NCBI GenBank assembly: GCA_046542995.1
Contig: JBKHAH010000002.1
Coordinates: forward strand, 24,421-88,420
From: Perlabentimonas sp046542995
GTDB lineage: Bacteria > Bacteroidota > Bacteroidia > Bacteroidales > Tenuifilaceae
Length of the DNA: 64,000 nucleotides
Direction of reading: 5' to 3'
This document shows positions 37,958-47,456 of the stretch, in pieces. Under the pieces are notes generated by a model. The model did no database searches and was not told the DNA's origin. It saw only the letters and a list, made by a program, of their open reading frames with translations. The translations under genes and the position numbers were made by a program. The number at the start of each line of letters is the position of its first letter. The first letter of the stretch is position 1.

Positions 37958-38338
37958 TTATATTTCTACCAAATTAAAATCAATCTTCGTGATTAACGTT
38001 TTATAATCGTTACCAGCAAAGTATATATCCTCATCATCCTCCTCGTAGTACCAATTAATGAAAACAACTTTACCTTCAATCGTGGATATTGACTCAACTT
38101 TTTTCATAATATCGAAAAGGCGCTTTGAGGAGCTAGTATTGAAGTACTCCAGCTTAAAGTGCACCTCTGTCCTATCCTTTGGGTCCTTGGAGTAGTTATC
38201 AATCCAGTTAATTATAGGTTGATAAAAATCAATAACATTTTCAGGGATCGATCGGCCCTCTAACTTAATAACCCCCGATACCGGATCTAAAAGCACGTAT
38301 GGGGTTGTAACGGTCTCCTTAATCTCTAGTTTTGTCAT
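37958..38338 (-). CDS. SiaC-family regulatory phosphoprotein
   Basis: 126 residues. FKLEYFNTSSSKRLFDIM carries the candidate phospho-acceptor region, and YYEEDDEDIYFAGNDYK is the acidic segment. Closely similar to the copy at 15.7 kb. It lies 38 bases after a longer paralog on the same strand, so the two are likely one unit. Confidence 0.8.
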   Translation of the reverse strand: MTKLEIKETVTTPYVLLDPVSGVIKLEGRSIPENVIDFYQPIINWIDNYSKDPKDRTEVHFKLEYFNTSSSKRLFDIMKKVESISTIEGKVVFINWYYEEDDEDIYFAGNDYKTLITKIDFNLVEI

Positions 38339-38376
38339 GTTAATCCTATTATCAAATGATTTCTCAAAGGTGTTTT

Positions 38377-38880
38377 CTAATCTTCAATAACCTCGTACTC
38401 TTTACCATGTCCATTCCTTACAATTGCATCCCAGTACCTTTGAGTAATTATTGCTTCGTTCCCTGTCTTTTTACTTTTAATCTTAATTTTCTGGGTTCGC
38501 TGCTTTTCAATTTCTACTGCCTCAAAAACAAATGGTATTGTTGTAAGTGCATCTAGGTCATGCCCCAGCATAAGAATAGACTCATCATCCTCCTCGTACC
38601 TCCAAATAATCTTAACATCATTGCCTTCAGCAGCGCACTTATCAAGCAGTTTCATCATCTCGTTAAGATACTTGTTTGAACTACTGTTAGTGTATTCTAG
38701 ATAAACTATGACCTTGGTATGGTCAGCCGGCACCTTTATATACTGCTCAACCCAATCCACCAAGGGTTGCCAGAAAGAGAACACATCCTCAGTAATTGAA
38801 CGCCCCTCTACTTCAAGTAGTCCTTCTTCGGAGAAGTTTACGTACGGACAATCAGCAGTTTTATCAATAAGGATTCCCAT
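38377..38880 (-). CDS. SiaC-family protein with basic C-terminal extension
   Basis: 167 residues. The first 125 follow the SiaC fold (LEYTNSSSNKYLNEMMKLL, YEEDDESILMLGHDLD). A 40-residue basic tail (QRTQKIKIKSKKTGNEA) not found in its paralogs follows. The acceptor run is NSSSNK instead of NTSSSK. The tail could bind a partner or nucleic acid; that is inference. Confidence 0.75.
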   Translation of the reverse strand: MGILIDKTADCPYVNFSEEGLLEVEGRSITEDVFSFWQPLVDWVEQYIKVPADHTKVIVYLEYTNSSSNKYLNEMMKLLDKCAAEGNDVKIIWRYEEDDESILMLGHDLDALTTIPFVFEAVEIEKQRTQKIKIKSKKTGNEAIITQRYWDAIVRNGHGKEYEVIED

Positions 38881-38991
38881 AAGTCTGAATTAAAGATACC
38901 TATTATACTCATTATTGCCCTAAAGTTAGGATTTTGGTTTTAAATATTCAAAACAATACGATAAAAAAGATGCTTTTGATTCTTTTTTTGA

Positions 38992-40449
38992 TTAATCATT
39001 GTTTTTAACCTCGCTGTTTGAGAAAAACATGCCTGCCATCTCTTTGATGTTAATGATTCTTATTAAAAGTGAAAATACAATGGGCACCAGTAGAGATATT
39101 ATAAACACCAATACTCCTTTTGGAAAATATTTATGTAGCATAAATACGCTTAAAACTGTAAAAAGCACAAAATAGATAAAAGGGAGGGAATTATTTATAT
39201 TAATCTTTAATGAAAAGATTTTACGTGTGATAATGATTTGGAAGAGAACAACTACCACCTGAGTTAACAGGCTAGCTATTGCAGCACCCACTGCATAATA
39301 TTTTGGAATTAGAATAAGGTTTAGAATAATATTAACAAGCACCCCTAAAAAAGAGATGATATTAAGATGCCTTAAGCTTCCGTTGGCTGTAAGGAGCGTG
39401 CCAAAAATATAGGATATTGATATAAAAACAAAGGATACCATCAGGGTGGCAAGAATAATTGAGGATTTAGGGGATTGATGAACGTATAGCATGCTCATAA
39501 TATCGTTCCGAAATGTGAAGCATACCACGGATAACGTTAACGAAAAAACAAACAGGAGGCTAAAAGAGAATCCCAGGAGAGGTTTTACCGGCTCATTGGT
39601 TTTAATCATTTTAGAAAAAATGGGTAGCAACAAGCTGGCAAATAGAAAGGGCACCATGTTTGCGGCATCTAAAAGCCGAAAAGCTTGGGCGTATATCCCT
39701 GATTGTATATTCCCATCGGGGAGCATTCGCTCAAGCATAACAGAGTCTACCCTATAATAAAATGACATAAGAAGAACAAGCAGGGCATACGGATAGCTCT
39801 GCTTAACAATTGTAATAAAGAACCTTAAGTCAAATTTTGGGGTGAAAAATTCCGACCGTATTAAAACCAGCAAAAAAGCAATGGCTGCTGTTGCCAAGTA
39901 AGCAACGGTTTGGGCATAGACAAACCACTCAATGCGAAAATGCTCCCTTACTGGCCCCCATAGCAGAAATGCGCATAGGATTATCATTAACACCCTGTCG
40001 GTTACGGATAGTATGCTGTCTGTTTTAAAAAGTTGCAACCCGCTAATGTTACTTCTAAAGTACATTACTAAACTTGATAAGAACTGGTTAAAAACCAAGA
40101 AACCCAGCATATAAAATTGACGGGGGCTATAACCTATTATAAGAGCCAGGCTGAATGATACCAGAAAATACGCAACAGCCATTAATAGTTTAATGGTTAC
40201 CATATTAGAGAAAAAACGTGGCAACATCTGCGCATGCCTGCTTATTTCCCTATTATTAAAGTTAGTTATACCAAAGTCGAGAAGAATATTTAGTAGTAAA
40301 GAAAAATTAAATAGCGCAAAAAAAAGTCCATACTCCCCCGCCCCTACTGTATTCTGCACGGCCCTGTCAATTCCAAAAATCCAAAAAGGCTTAACCAGTA
40401 GGTTAAGAGTAAGGAGCAATACTAAATTAGTGGCAAATATTTTTTTCAC
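38992..40449 (-). CDS. Polysaccharide flippase (Wzx/MATE-like oligosaccharide transporter)
   Basis: 485 residues with about twelve to fourteen hydrophobic helices and the family start LLTLNLLVKPFWIFGIDRAVQNTVGAGEYGLFFAL, read in parts. Such proteins move lipid-linked sugars across the inner membrane. A glycosyltransferase gene lies just beyond on the opposite strand. Confidence 0.88.
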   Translation of the reverse strand: MKKIFATNLVLLLTLNLLVKPFWIFGIDRAVQNTVGAGEYGLFFALFNFSLLLNILLDFGITNFNNREISRHAQMLPRFFSNMVTIKLLMAVAYFLVSFSLALIIGYSPRQFYMLGFLVFNQFLSSLVMYFRSNISGLQLFKTDSILSVTDRVLMIILCAFLLWGPVREHFRIEWFVYAQTVAYLATAAIAFLLVLIRSEFFTPKFDLRFFITIVKQSYPYALLVLLMSFYYRVDSVMLERMLPDGNIQSGIYAQAFRLLDAANMVPFLFASLLLPIFSKMIKTNEPVKPLLGFSFSLLFVFSLTLSVVCFTFRNDIMSMLYVHQSPKSSIILATLMVSFVFISISYIFGTLLTANGSLRHLNIISFLGVLVNIILNLILIPKYYAVGAAIASLLTQVVVVLFQIIITRKIFSLKININNSLPFIYFVLFTVLSVFMLHKYFPKGVLVFIISLLVPIVFSLLIRIINIKEMAGMFFSNSEVKNND

Positions 40450-40527
40450 ACCCTAATTATTATTGGCTTTATTATTTTAATTGAAACATACAATTAGCAG
40501 AACTTAGTATGTTGAGGTTTATTAAAG

Positions 40528-40716
40528 ATGAAAATAAATGATGAAACGTTGCCTGTACTTACTAAGGAAATTGTAAAAACAAGAACGATCCTGCTTAACT
40601 ATACTCAAAAGCTAGACAAAGATGCAACATCAAGCGAGAAATTTGCGCTGTGTTTCCTAAAAAAATGGTATTTTGGCATTTTTTACAAATGCAAACTAAA
40701 TGAGAATTGCTGTTAA
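40528..40716 (+). CDS. Doubtful small ORF before the glycosyltransferase
   Basis: 62 codons from ATG, overlapping the next gene by 17 bases. Lys-rich with four Cys near the end (ALCFLKK, KCKLNENCC). No family is recognised. It fills an otherwise empty 250-base gap, so it could be a real small protein or chance. Confidence 0.25.
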   Translation: MKINDETLPVLTKEIVKTRTILLNYTQKLDKDATSSEKFALCFLKKWYFGIFYKCKLNENCC

Positions 40717-41830
40717 TACCCGCTTACTCCTTAAAAACAGACTAGAAGGGATTGGTTGGTACACATACGAAACCTTAAAGAGGATTACAACGAATCATCC
40801 TGAGCATGAATATTTTTTTCTGTTTGACCGTAAGCCGGATCCTTCATTCATCTTTTCAAATAGCATTACACCTATTGTGCTTCACCCTCAGGCTCGCCAC
40901 CCAATACTCTGGTACCTCTGGTTTGAATTTTCTGTTACCAAGTTCCTTAAAAAAAACAAAATAGATCTATTCCTATCACCCGACGGATACATCCCATTAA
41001 AAACCAACACCCCCACTCTTGCTGCTATTCACGATATCAACTTTCACCATCACCCCGAGGGTGTACCCTGGAAATTTAGAACATACTTTAACCATTTTTT
41101 TCCAAAATTTGCCCAAAGAGCAACCCGCCTTGTTACTGTTAGTGAATACTCTAAAAACGATATATCAACCAGCTATAAAATAGATGCCGATAAGATTGAT
41201 GTAACTTACAATGGTGCCAACACTGAATACATTCCAATTACTAATGAAGAGAAGCTTGCAGTTAAAAATAAATATACCAACGGCAAGCTGTACTTCGTTT
41301 TTGTTGGCGCCCTTAACCCTAGGAAGAATGTTGCCAGGCTACTAAAAGCTTTCGATTTGTTTTCTGAACAAGGCAATGATTACCATCTGGTTATTGTTGG
41401 AGAACCCATGTTTCTCACAAAGGAAATTGAGGATACCCTAAAGAGCATGAAAAATCGTCAATCTGTTGTTTTTACTGGCAGGTTAAACGTTAACGAACTT
41501 CGTATGGTTTTAGGAGCCGCAACCGCACTCACCTTCGTCCCATATTTCGAAGGCTTTGGAATTCCAATGGTTGAAGCAATGAATTGTGGTGTTCCCATAA
41601 TTGCATCCAACAGAACATCTATGCCGGAAGTGGCAGGTGATGCAGCATATTATGTTGACCCTTACAATGTGGAATCCATTGCACAAGCCATGAGTCTTCT
41701 GGCAACCGATAATCGTTTGAGAGATGCATTAGTAGCAGAAGCAAACAAAAGAAAAAACATGTTCAGCTGGGATAAAACCGCTGAAAAGCTTTACGAAAGC
41801 ATGCTAAAAACCGTAAAACATACCGTTTAA
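40700..41830 (+). CDS. Family 4 glycosyltransferase (GT-B)
   Basis: 376 residues. GT-B fold with FVGALNPRKNVARLLKAF and the C-terminal donor-binding EGFGIPMVEAMNCGVPIIAS (E-x7-E). It probably adds a sugar to a surface glycan or lipid carrier; donor and acceptor are unknown. The stop is directly followed by rnhB. Confidence 0.88.
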   Translation: MRIAVNTRLLLKNRLEGIGWYTYETLKRITTNHPEHEYFFLFDRKPDPSFIFSNSITPIVLHPQARHPILWYLWFEFSVTKFLKKNKIDLFLSPDGYIPLKTNTPTLAAIHDINFHHHPEGVPWKFRTYFNHFFPKFAQRATRLVTVSEYSKNDISTSYKIDADKIDVTYNGANTEYIPITNEEKLAVKNKYTNGKLYFVFVGALNPRKNVARLLKAFDLFSEQGNDYHLVIVGEPMFLTKEIEDTLKSMKNRQSVVFTGRLNVNELRMVLGAATALTFVPYFEGFGIPMVEAMNCGVPIIASNRTSMPEVAGDAAYYVDPYNVESIAQAMSLLATDNRLRDALVAEANKRKNMFSWDKTAEKLYESMLKTVKHTV

Positions 41831-42436
41831 ATGCTTGAGATGAACATTAAATCACAAAGGCTGGAAGCAGGATGCGATGAAGCAGGCAGGGGTTGCTTAG
41901 CTGGACCTGTTTTTGCAGCAGCCGTAGTGCTTCCTGAAAACTTTTCAAACAGCTTGCTGAACGATTCAAAGCAGCTTTCACATAAACAAAGGCTAATTTT
42001 AAGGCAAGTAATAGAGCATAAAGCCACAGCCTACGCAGTTAGCATGGTAGAACCCAAAGAAATTGACAGAATTAACATTCTGAATGCTTCAATCCTCGCC
42101 ATGCATCTGGCCGTAGGCAACCTCTCTGTTAAACCTGATTTTCTACTCATAGATGGCAACAGGTTTAAGCCCTACCCAGGCATACCCCATCAATGCATCG
42201 TGAAAGGCGATTCAAAATACATGAGCATTGCAGCAGCTTCAATCCTGGCAAAAGTTTACAGAGATGAATACATGTGCAAAGCGGGGGAGCAATATCCAGC
42301 ATATAGCTGGAGTAAAAACAAGGGGTACCCTACGGCTTACCATAGAAATGCAATTGCACTAAATGGTGTCACACCGCTTCATCGTCAGTCATTTAAATTA
42401 ATTAATAAACAGCTAAGCATACCATTTACCAGATAG
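41831..42436 (+). CDS. rnhB: Ribonuclease HII
   Basis: 201 residues. The active-site acids appear in EAGCDEAGRGCLAGPV (DE) and DFLLIDGNRF (D). It removes RNA from RNA:DNA hybrids. ATG at 41831 or the Met at codon 4 are both possible starts; the gene abuts the glycosyltransferase with no gap. Confidence 0.94.
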   Translation: MLEMNIKSQRLEAGCDEAGRGCLAGPVFAAAVVLPENFSNSLLNDSKQLSHKQRLILRQVIEHKATAYAVSMVEPKEIDRINILNASILAMHLAVGNLSVKPDFLLIDGNRFKPYPGIPHQCIVKGDSKYMSIAAASILAKVYRDEYMCKAGEQYPAYSWSKNKGYPTAYHRNAIALNGVTPLHRQSFKLINKQLSIPFTR

Positions 42437-42534
42437 TACTTTTTTTTATTTGAAAATAATGTTAAACCGATAGCACAACATACTATCAAACTCTAAATTA
42501 AAACTAACACGTATAATAATTTAAACATTTAAAA

Positions 42535-44703
42535 ATGATGAAACTAATTCGTTCGCTACTACTAGGGTTGCTCATTGTTCTCTCATCAATGGCTCGAGCC
42601 GATGAGGGCATGTGGCTACTGCCATTGTTACAAAAGTACAACATAGCTAACATGCATAAGCTAGGGTTGGAACTTACTGCCGAGGAGATTTACAGCATCA
42701 ACAATTCCAGCATGAAGGATGCCATAGTGATATTTGGCCGAGGTTGTACCGGCGAAGTGATCTCTGAGCAAGGACTAATACTTACAAACCATCATTGTGG
42801 CTATGGTGTAATTCAGGAACACAGCAGCACTGAGCACGATTATCTAAAAGATGGTTTTTGGGCCATGAGCCATGAAGAAGAAATTCCCAGCCCAGGTTTA
42901 AGCGTAACATTTCTGGTAAGCATTGAGGATGTTACTGATAGGGTTGAGAAGGAGGTAAGCAAAAAGATGAGCGAGGAAGAACGTTCGCTTGCTGTTGAAA
43001 CTATATCAAACAAAATTAGAGAAGAGGCAACAGAAAACACTCACTACAATGCCAGAGTAGCCAGTTTTTATGGTGGCAACAAATACTACCTATACCTATA
43101 CGAAACTTTCACCGATGTTCGTATGGTTGGAGCCCCCCCCTCTTCCATAGGAAAATTTGGTGCCGATACCGATAACTGGATGTGGCCCCGCCACACAGGC
43201 GATTTCTCTCTCTTTCGTATTTATGCTGATAAAGACAACAAGCCCGCATCGTACTCACCCGATAACCAGCCCTATAAGCCTAAGCACCATCTACCTGTAT
43301 CAATAAAGGGGGTAGAAAAAGAGGATTTTGCAATGGTTATGGGGTACTCAGGAGGAACCCAGCGGTACATGACATCATGGGAGGTTGAGGAAACCGAAAG
43401 CATTACCAATAAGCAAAGAGCCCACATAAGGGGTATCCGACAGGAGCTTATTCTGGAAGATATGCTTGAGAGCGATGAGGTTCGCATTAAGTACGCTTCA
43501 AAGTACTCAGGTAGCACAAACTACTGGAAGTATTCAATTGGTCAGAATCAGGCACTCAATAACCTTAAAGTAAAAGAGGATAAAAGAAAGAAGGAGGAAG
43601 TGTTTAGCCAGTGGGTAAGCAAAAAACGGCGCAGAACCAAAAAGTACGGTGAGGCACTTGACCTTATTGAACAAGCGGTTAAGGAGCGTGAAGAGTACAT
43701 GTACACAAATCTTTACATTTCAGAATCTTTACTAGGGGGAACCGAAATAATTTCTCTTGCCCAAAGAGCCAACCAATTATATGAATACTTAAAGGAAGAG
43801 GGAAAGGAAGAGGAAAAGGAAGATGATTTGGAAAGTAAGGTCAACGGACTCAAGCAGTCTGCTCGTAGCTTTTACAAAGACTACAACGCGCCAACCGACC
43901 AAAAAGTGGCAAAGGCAATGTTCAAACTTTTTGCTAAAAAAGTAAAAACAGAGCATCATCCCGAAGTTTTTGAAAAAATTCGGACTGAATACAACAACGA
44001 TTTCGATAGGTTTATCGACAACCTTTTTGATAACTCAATCTTCACAGACTCCACCAAACTATGGGCGTACTTGGAGAACCCAACGGCAGATGAACTAGAG
44101 AACGATCCCGCATTTGCCACTGCAAACTCTGTATGGGAAACCTTTACCTCTATTAGGGCAAAACTATCTGAGATTAACCAGAAGTTTAATAAGGGGCACC
44201 GACTATTTGTTGCCGGAATAATGGAGATGAACGATGGTAAACCTATTTATCCTGATGCTAACTTCACCATGAGGCTAACATTTGGTCAGGTGCTCGATTA
44301 CCAACCAAGAGATGCTGTTCACTACAACTACATAACTACCCTTAAGGGTGTTATGGAGAAGGAGGATCCTGATAATTGGGAGTTTGTTGTACCAGATAAA
44401 TTGAAAGAGCTTTACCATGCTAAAGATTACGGCCCTTACGCCATGGAGAATGGCGATATGCCCATTGCATTCATTACTAACAACGATATAACTGGCGGGA
44501 ACTCTGGAAGCCCTGTAATAAATGCCAAGGGACACCTTATCGGCTGTGCCTTTGATGGCAACTGGGAGGCAATGAGCGGCGATATTGTTTTTGAGCCAGA
44601 GGTTCAGCGATGCATAAATGTTGACGCAAGGTACATTCTATTTATCATTGATAAGTATGCAGGAGCAAAACATCTTATAGATGAAATGACTATAATTGAG
44701 TAG
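42535..44703 (+). CDS. S46-family dipeptidyl peptidase, DPP7-like
   Basis: 722 residues with a signal peptide (LLLGLLIVLSSMARA). The catalytic His is in LTNHHCGYG (about 86/87), and the catalytic Ser is S657 in GGNSGSPV. The residue setting specificity falls in AFDGNWEAMSGD: Gly675, matching the Gly of DPP7 and not the Arg of DPP11, so hydrophobic P1 residues are predicted. Periplasmic; it releases dipeptides for nutrition in proteolytic Bacteroidota. Confidence 0.92.
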   Translation: MMKLIRSLLLGLLIVLSSMARADEGMWLLPLLQKYNIANMHKLGLELTAEEIYSINNSSMKDAIVIFGRGCTGEVISEQGLILTNHHCGYGVIQEHSSTEHDYLKDGFWAMSHEEEIPSPGLSVTFLVSIEDVTDRVEKEVSKKMSEEERSLAVETISNKIREEATENTHYNARVASFYGGNKYYLYLYETFTDVRMVGAPPSSIGKFGADTDNWMWPRHTGDFSLFRIYADKDNKPASYSPDNQPYKPKHHLPVSIKGVEKEDFAMVMGYSGGTQRYMTSWEVEETESITNKQRAHIRGIRQELILEDMLESDEVRIKYASKYSGSTNYWKYSIGQNQALNNLKVKEDKRKKEEVFSQWVSKKRRRTKKYGEALDLIEQAVKEREEYMYTNLYISESLLGGTEIISLAQRANQLYEYLKEEGKEEEKEDDLESKVNGLKQSARSFYKDYNAPTDQKVAKAMFKLFAKKVKTEHHPEVFEKIRTEYNNDFDRFIDNLFDNSIFTDSTKLWAYLENPTADELENDPAFATANSVWETFTSIRAKLSEINQKFNKGHRLFVAGIMEMNDGKPIYPDANFTMRLTFGQVLDYQPRDAVHYNYITTLKGVMEKEDPDNWEFVVPDKLKELYHAKDYGPYAMENGDMPIAFITNNDITGGNSGSPVINAKGHLIGCAFDGNWEAMSGDIVFEPEVQRCINVDARYILFIIDKYAGAKHLIDEMTIIE

Positions 44704-44729
44704 CTTTTAAAAAAGCTTATAACACCTAC

Positions 44730-44766
44730 CCCCTGATTCAAAAAAACATGAATCAGGGGTTTTTTT
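44730..44766 (+). terminator. Terminator of the S46 peptidase gene
   Basis: CCCCTGATTC and GAATCAGGGG form a 10-bp stem followed by seven T. Confidence 0.9.
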
Positions 44767-44906
44767 AAACTATTATCAGCAAAAAACAAAAATAAATGAG
44801 TAAATTTCAGGAGAATATTCAAAGTATAATCCGTACTATTGATTATAATTCATTAATGAATCTTTATTAAATAAAAAACAAAATCGTTCGTTTAAAAAAA
44901 AACAGA

Positions 44907-44914
44907 TACATTTG
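44907..44914 (+). promoter_or_regulatory. Candidate -7 box of the siaB-siaC-siaC unit
   Basis: TACATTTG matches TAnnTTTG, 90 bases before the SiaB-like start. The rest of the 300-base gap (44704-45003) holds the S46 terminator and AT-rich sequence. Confidence 0.5.
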
Positions 44915-45003
44915 TAATAATAAAACGAAAAAAACTCAATTTTCTTTTAAGACTTAAAATTAATTGACTATTTTAGTTTTTTAAATTAATTAACGCAAAT
45001 AAA

Positions 45004-45513
45004 GTGGGGAAACGAGAAAACATATTAGCTCATTATGGTCCTTTAAGCTACGAGGAGATTGGATTCTTGCTTAACAGGATGACGGCCTTTGTTGATAAGC
45101 AAGGAATGGGTATTACTATTAAGAAGAAGGTTTACTCCGCCATGGTTGAAAGCCTTGAGAACATATACAAGCATCAGGACATAATAAGTAGCAATACAGG
45201 TTTTCAGCCACGTTTTTCTTTATTTCTTGATGACAAAGAATTTTCTCTCTTCGCTTCTAACAGCCTTCTAAACTGTAAAATTCCCCCATTAAAAGAAAAA
45301 CTGGACAAAGTGAACTCTCTAGACAAGGAAGGGTTAAAGGATCTGTATAAACTAACCATTTTAAGCGGCAATGTTTCACCTAAAGGAGGAGCTGGCCTAG
45401 GAATTATCAACATAGCAAAAGTTTCAGAGAATCGTATTAACTACAACTTTGAAACCGTTGACAAAGATTATTCTTATTTTACAATTAATGTTGTAATTTC
45501 TCGAAATGCATAA
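45004..45513 (+). CDS. SiaB-family kinase (GHKL fold)
   Basis: 169 residues from a GTG start. The N box VESLENIYKHQ and G box GGAGLGIINIAK mark a GHKL ATPase fold, as in SiaB kinases (DUF6272). SiaB phosphorylates SiaC. It is followed 21 bases later by a SiaC-family gene and then another, so kinase and substrates are co-encoded. This is the only SiaB seen against five SiaC-like proteins. Confidence 0.82.
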   Translation: MGKRENILAHYGPLSYEEIGFLLNRMTAFVDKQGMGITIKKKVYSAMVESLENIYKHQDIISSNTGFQPRFSLFLDDKEFSLFASNSLLNCKIPPLKEKLDKVNSLDKEGLKDLYKLTILSGNVSPKGGAGLGIINIAKVSENRINYNFETVDKDYSYFTINVVISRNA

Positions 45514-45534
45514 ATAAATAATCTACAATAGAAT

Positions 45535-45939
45535 ATGGAACCTTTAAATATTGAACCAACCGAATTCACACCTAAAATATTTTTTGACCCAGAGAACAGC
45601 GTCTTTGAAATTTCAGGTTTTTCTCGTCCAGAAAATGTTATTGGATTCTACAGACCAATACTTAAATGGCTGGAAGAATATAAGGATCAGGTTTTGAGCC
45701 AAAATACCGACTTTGAAAAGAGTTTGCTTACACTAAACCTGAAAATGACTTACTTCAACTCAGCATCCTCTAAGTTCCTGCTGGACATACTTTTAGAGTT
45801 CATGAAATTTATGTCAAAGGGTAACAAGATTGAAGTAAACTGGTACTATGAAGAGGGTGATGATGAAATTTTTGAATCGGGCGAGGAGATTGCTGACATG
45901 ATTGGCTACAATTTTAATTTTATACCATATAACCCTTAA
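45535..45939 (+). CDS. SiaC-family regulatory phosphoprotein
   Basis: 134 residues. TPKIFFDPENSVFEISGFSRPENV, MTYFNSASSKFLLDIL and WYYEEGDDEIFESGEEIAD fit the family. The acceptor run is NSASSK, with Ser where two paralogs have Thr. Directly downstream of the SiaB-like kinase, so its likely substrate. Confidence 0.8.
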   Translation: MEPLNIEPTEFTPKIFFDPENSVFEISGFSRPENVIGFYRPILKWLEEYKDQVLSQNTDFEKSLLTLNLKMTYFNSASSKFLLDILLEFMKFMSKGNKIEVNWYYEEGDDEIFESGEEIADMIGYNFNFIPYNP

Positions 45940-46126
45940 AGTAAACCCTGAAACTAACACCCGAAAGCTTCTATAGTTAGCTATGGAAGCTTTCTTCTTT
46001 ATGCCCATTTATAACCTCCTCAAGATGTAATTCATCACCATAACATAACCTTTCACCAAATCTTTTTAAGTATTATAACAAATTTAAGTGATTATTAAAA
46101 CCATTTTTCTATATTAGCAAATATTT

Positions 46127-46552
46127 ATGAATTTGCCAATTTTAATGGAGACACTTAGAATAGAAGGTACTAATACAACTCCAAGGGTTAGTTTTGAACC
46201 TGATAAAAAGTTGCTGGAAATTAGCGGGTACTCAAGGCCAGAGAATGCTCGCGATTTTTATCTTAATATCATTAATTGGCTAGAAGAGTTTAATAGGTGG
46301 ATGATAAAAAGCCTGAAGATTAACCCTACATCCGAACCAATTACCTTCAAATTCAAGTATATCTATTTTAATAGCTCCTCGGCAAAGTTTATTTTCGATA
46401 TTATTCAGGTTATTAGCGAGATGCAAAAGAATGGCATGCCGCTTAAAATATACTGGTATTTTGATGAGGATGACGATGAACTTCGCGAAGCCGGAGAAGA
46501 ACTCTCTGACATGGCCAACGTACCTTTCCATTACGTTGAGGTTAGCCAGTAA
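46127..46552 (+). CDS. SiaC-family regulatory phosphoprotein
   Basis: 141 residues; an internal Met at codon 7 (METLRIEG, 46145) matches the start of the preceding paralog and is the more likely initiator. YIYFNSSSAKFIFDII and YFDEDDDELREAGEELSD are the family motifs. It is most like its neighbour at 45.5 kb, suggesting tandem duplication. It is convergent with the next gene, with one base between. Confidence 0.78.
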   Translation: MNLPILMETLRIEGTNTTPRVSFEPDKKLLEISGYSRPENARDFYLNIINWLEEFNRWMIKSLKINPTSEPITFKFKYIYFNSSSAKFIFDIIQVISEMQKNGMPLKIYWYFDEDDDELREAGEELSDMANVPFHYVEVSQ

Positions 46553-46553
46553 A

Positions 46554-47273
46554 CTAGTAGGTGTAGCGCCTTTGTTTCCTCTCCTTCTCAATTGCTTTTA
46601 AATAGTACTCCTTTTTTGGCAACGCTGACTCTTTAAGTTTTTTAATCCAGCCTTCCGCTGTAAGGCTATCATCCCGTTGCCAGCTAATTCTTATTAAGTT
46701 AAGGTAAGAATAACCATAAATATGAGTAGGTTCCTCAGGGATACCATCAATTATGTTGGTAAATAATTTGTAGGCCTCACTCAGCTTATTATCAACAAAT
46801 AATTTAACCCCTTTATCGTAATTTCTATGATCTTCATTTAGCTTATCATTAAGAATAATACCCTCCAAAACGAAACATGCCCTTTCACAATCTTCAACAA
46901 TACTGATAACTTTGGGGTTGTTTGGCACATGCGGAAAGATTAGTGCGAATAGCAACTCATCATCCTTGCTTTTAAAGCTATAAGCATCTGGGCACCAAGG
47001 TATGCTTCTTGCACTCTTAATTTGCAAACGTTCATTCTGACTTGGGATTGCAAGTATGGTGCTACTATCTGCACAGAACCAACCGTCCTTAGGAAGCCTA
47101 TTGGTTGCCTTAAACCAAGCCACTGTTGAGTCGGCATAGAACCCTATGGAGTCAATGTGTAACTCTGAATGCGACTTATAAGCAATAACGGGATTCCGAA
47201 CCATTTTGCTCTGAGCAAAAACGAGAGGAGTGGTTGATAAAAGAAGATAAACTATCAGTCCAACTTTTTGCAT
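46554..47273 (-). CDS. Hypothetical exported protein
   Basis: 239 residues with a clear signal peptide (VGLIVYLLLSTTPLVFAQ). The middle is beta-rich; the last 100 residues are helical and TPR-like (YDKGVKLFVDNKLSEAYKLF). No named family is recognised. Probably periplasmic. Confidence 0.6.
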   Translation of the reverse strand: MQKVGLIVYLLLSTTPLVFAQSKMVRNPVIAYKSHSELHIDSIGFYADSTVAWFKATNRLPKDGWFCADSSTILAIPSQNERLQIKSARSIPWCPDAYSFKSKDDELLFALIFPHVPNNPKVISIVEDCERACFVLEGIILNDKLNEDHRNYDKGVKLFVDNKLSEAYKLFTNIIDGIPEEPTHIYGYSYLNLIRISWQRDDSLTAEGWIKKLKESALPKKEYYLKAIEKERKQRRYTY

Positions 47274-47456
47274 GATTTGAATAAATAACTTGCAATATAT
47301 ACAATTGTTTTGTTACTTGCCTGTTTTGTACTGATAAAATTCTGTTCTCTTTAAATCATGCACCTAAACCAGCATCGTAATTAATTCGCAACTTTTTGCA
47401 TCTAATTCTTTAAACCAAAGGTGTTATTTAGTATCAATATTAATAAAGTATGCCCT

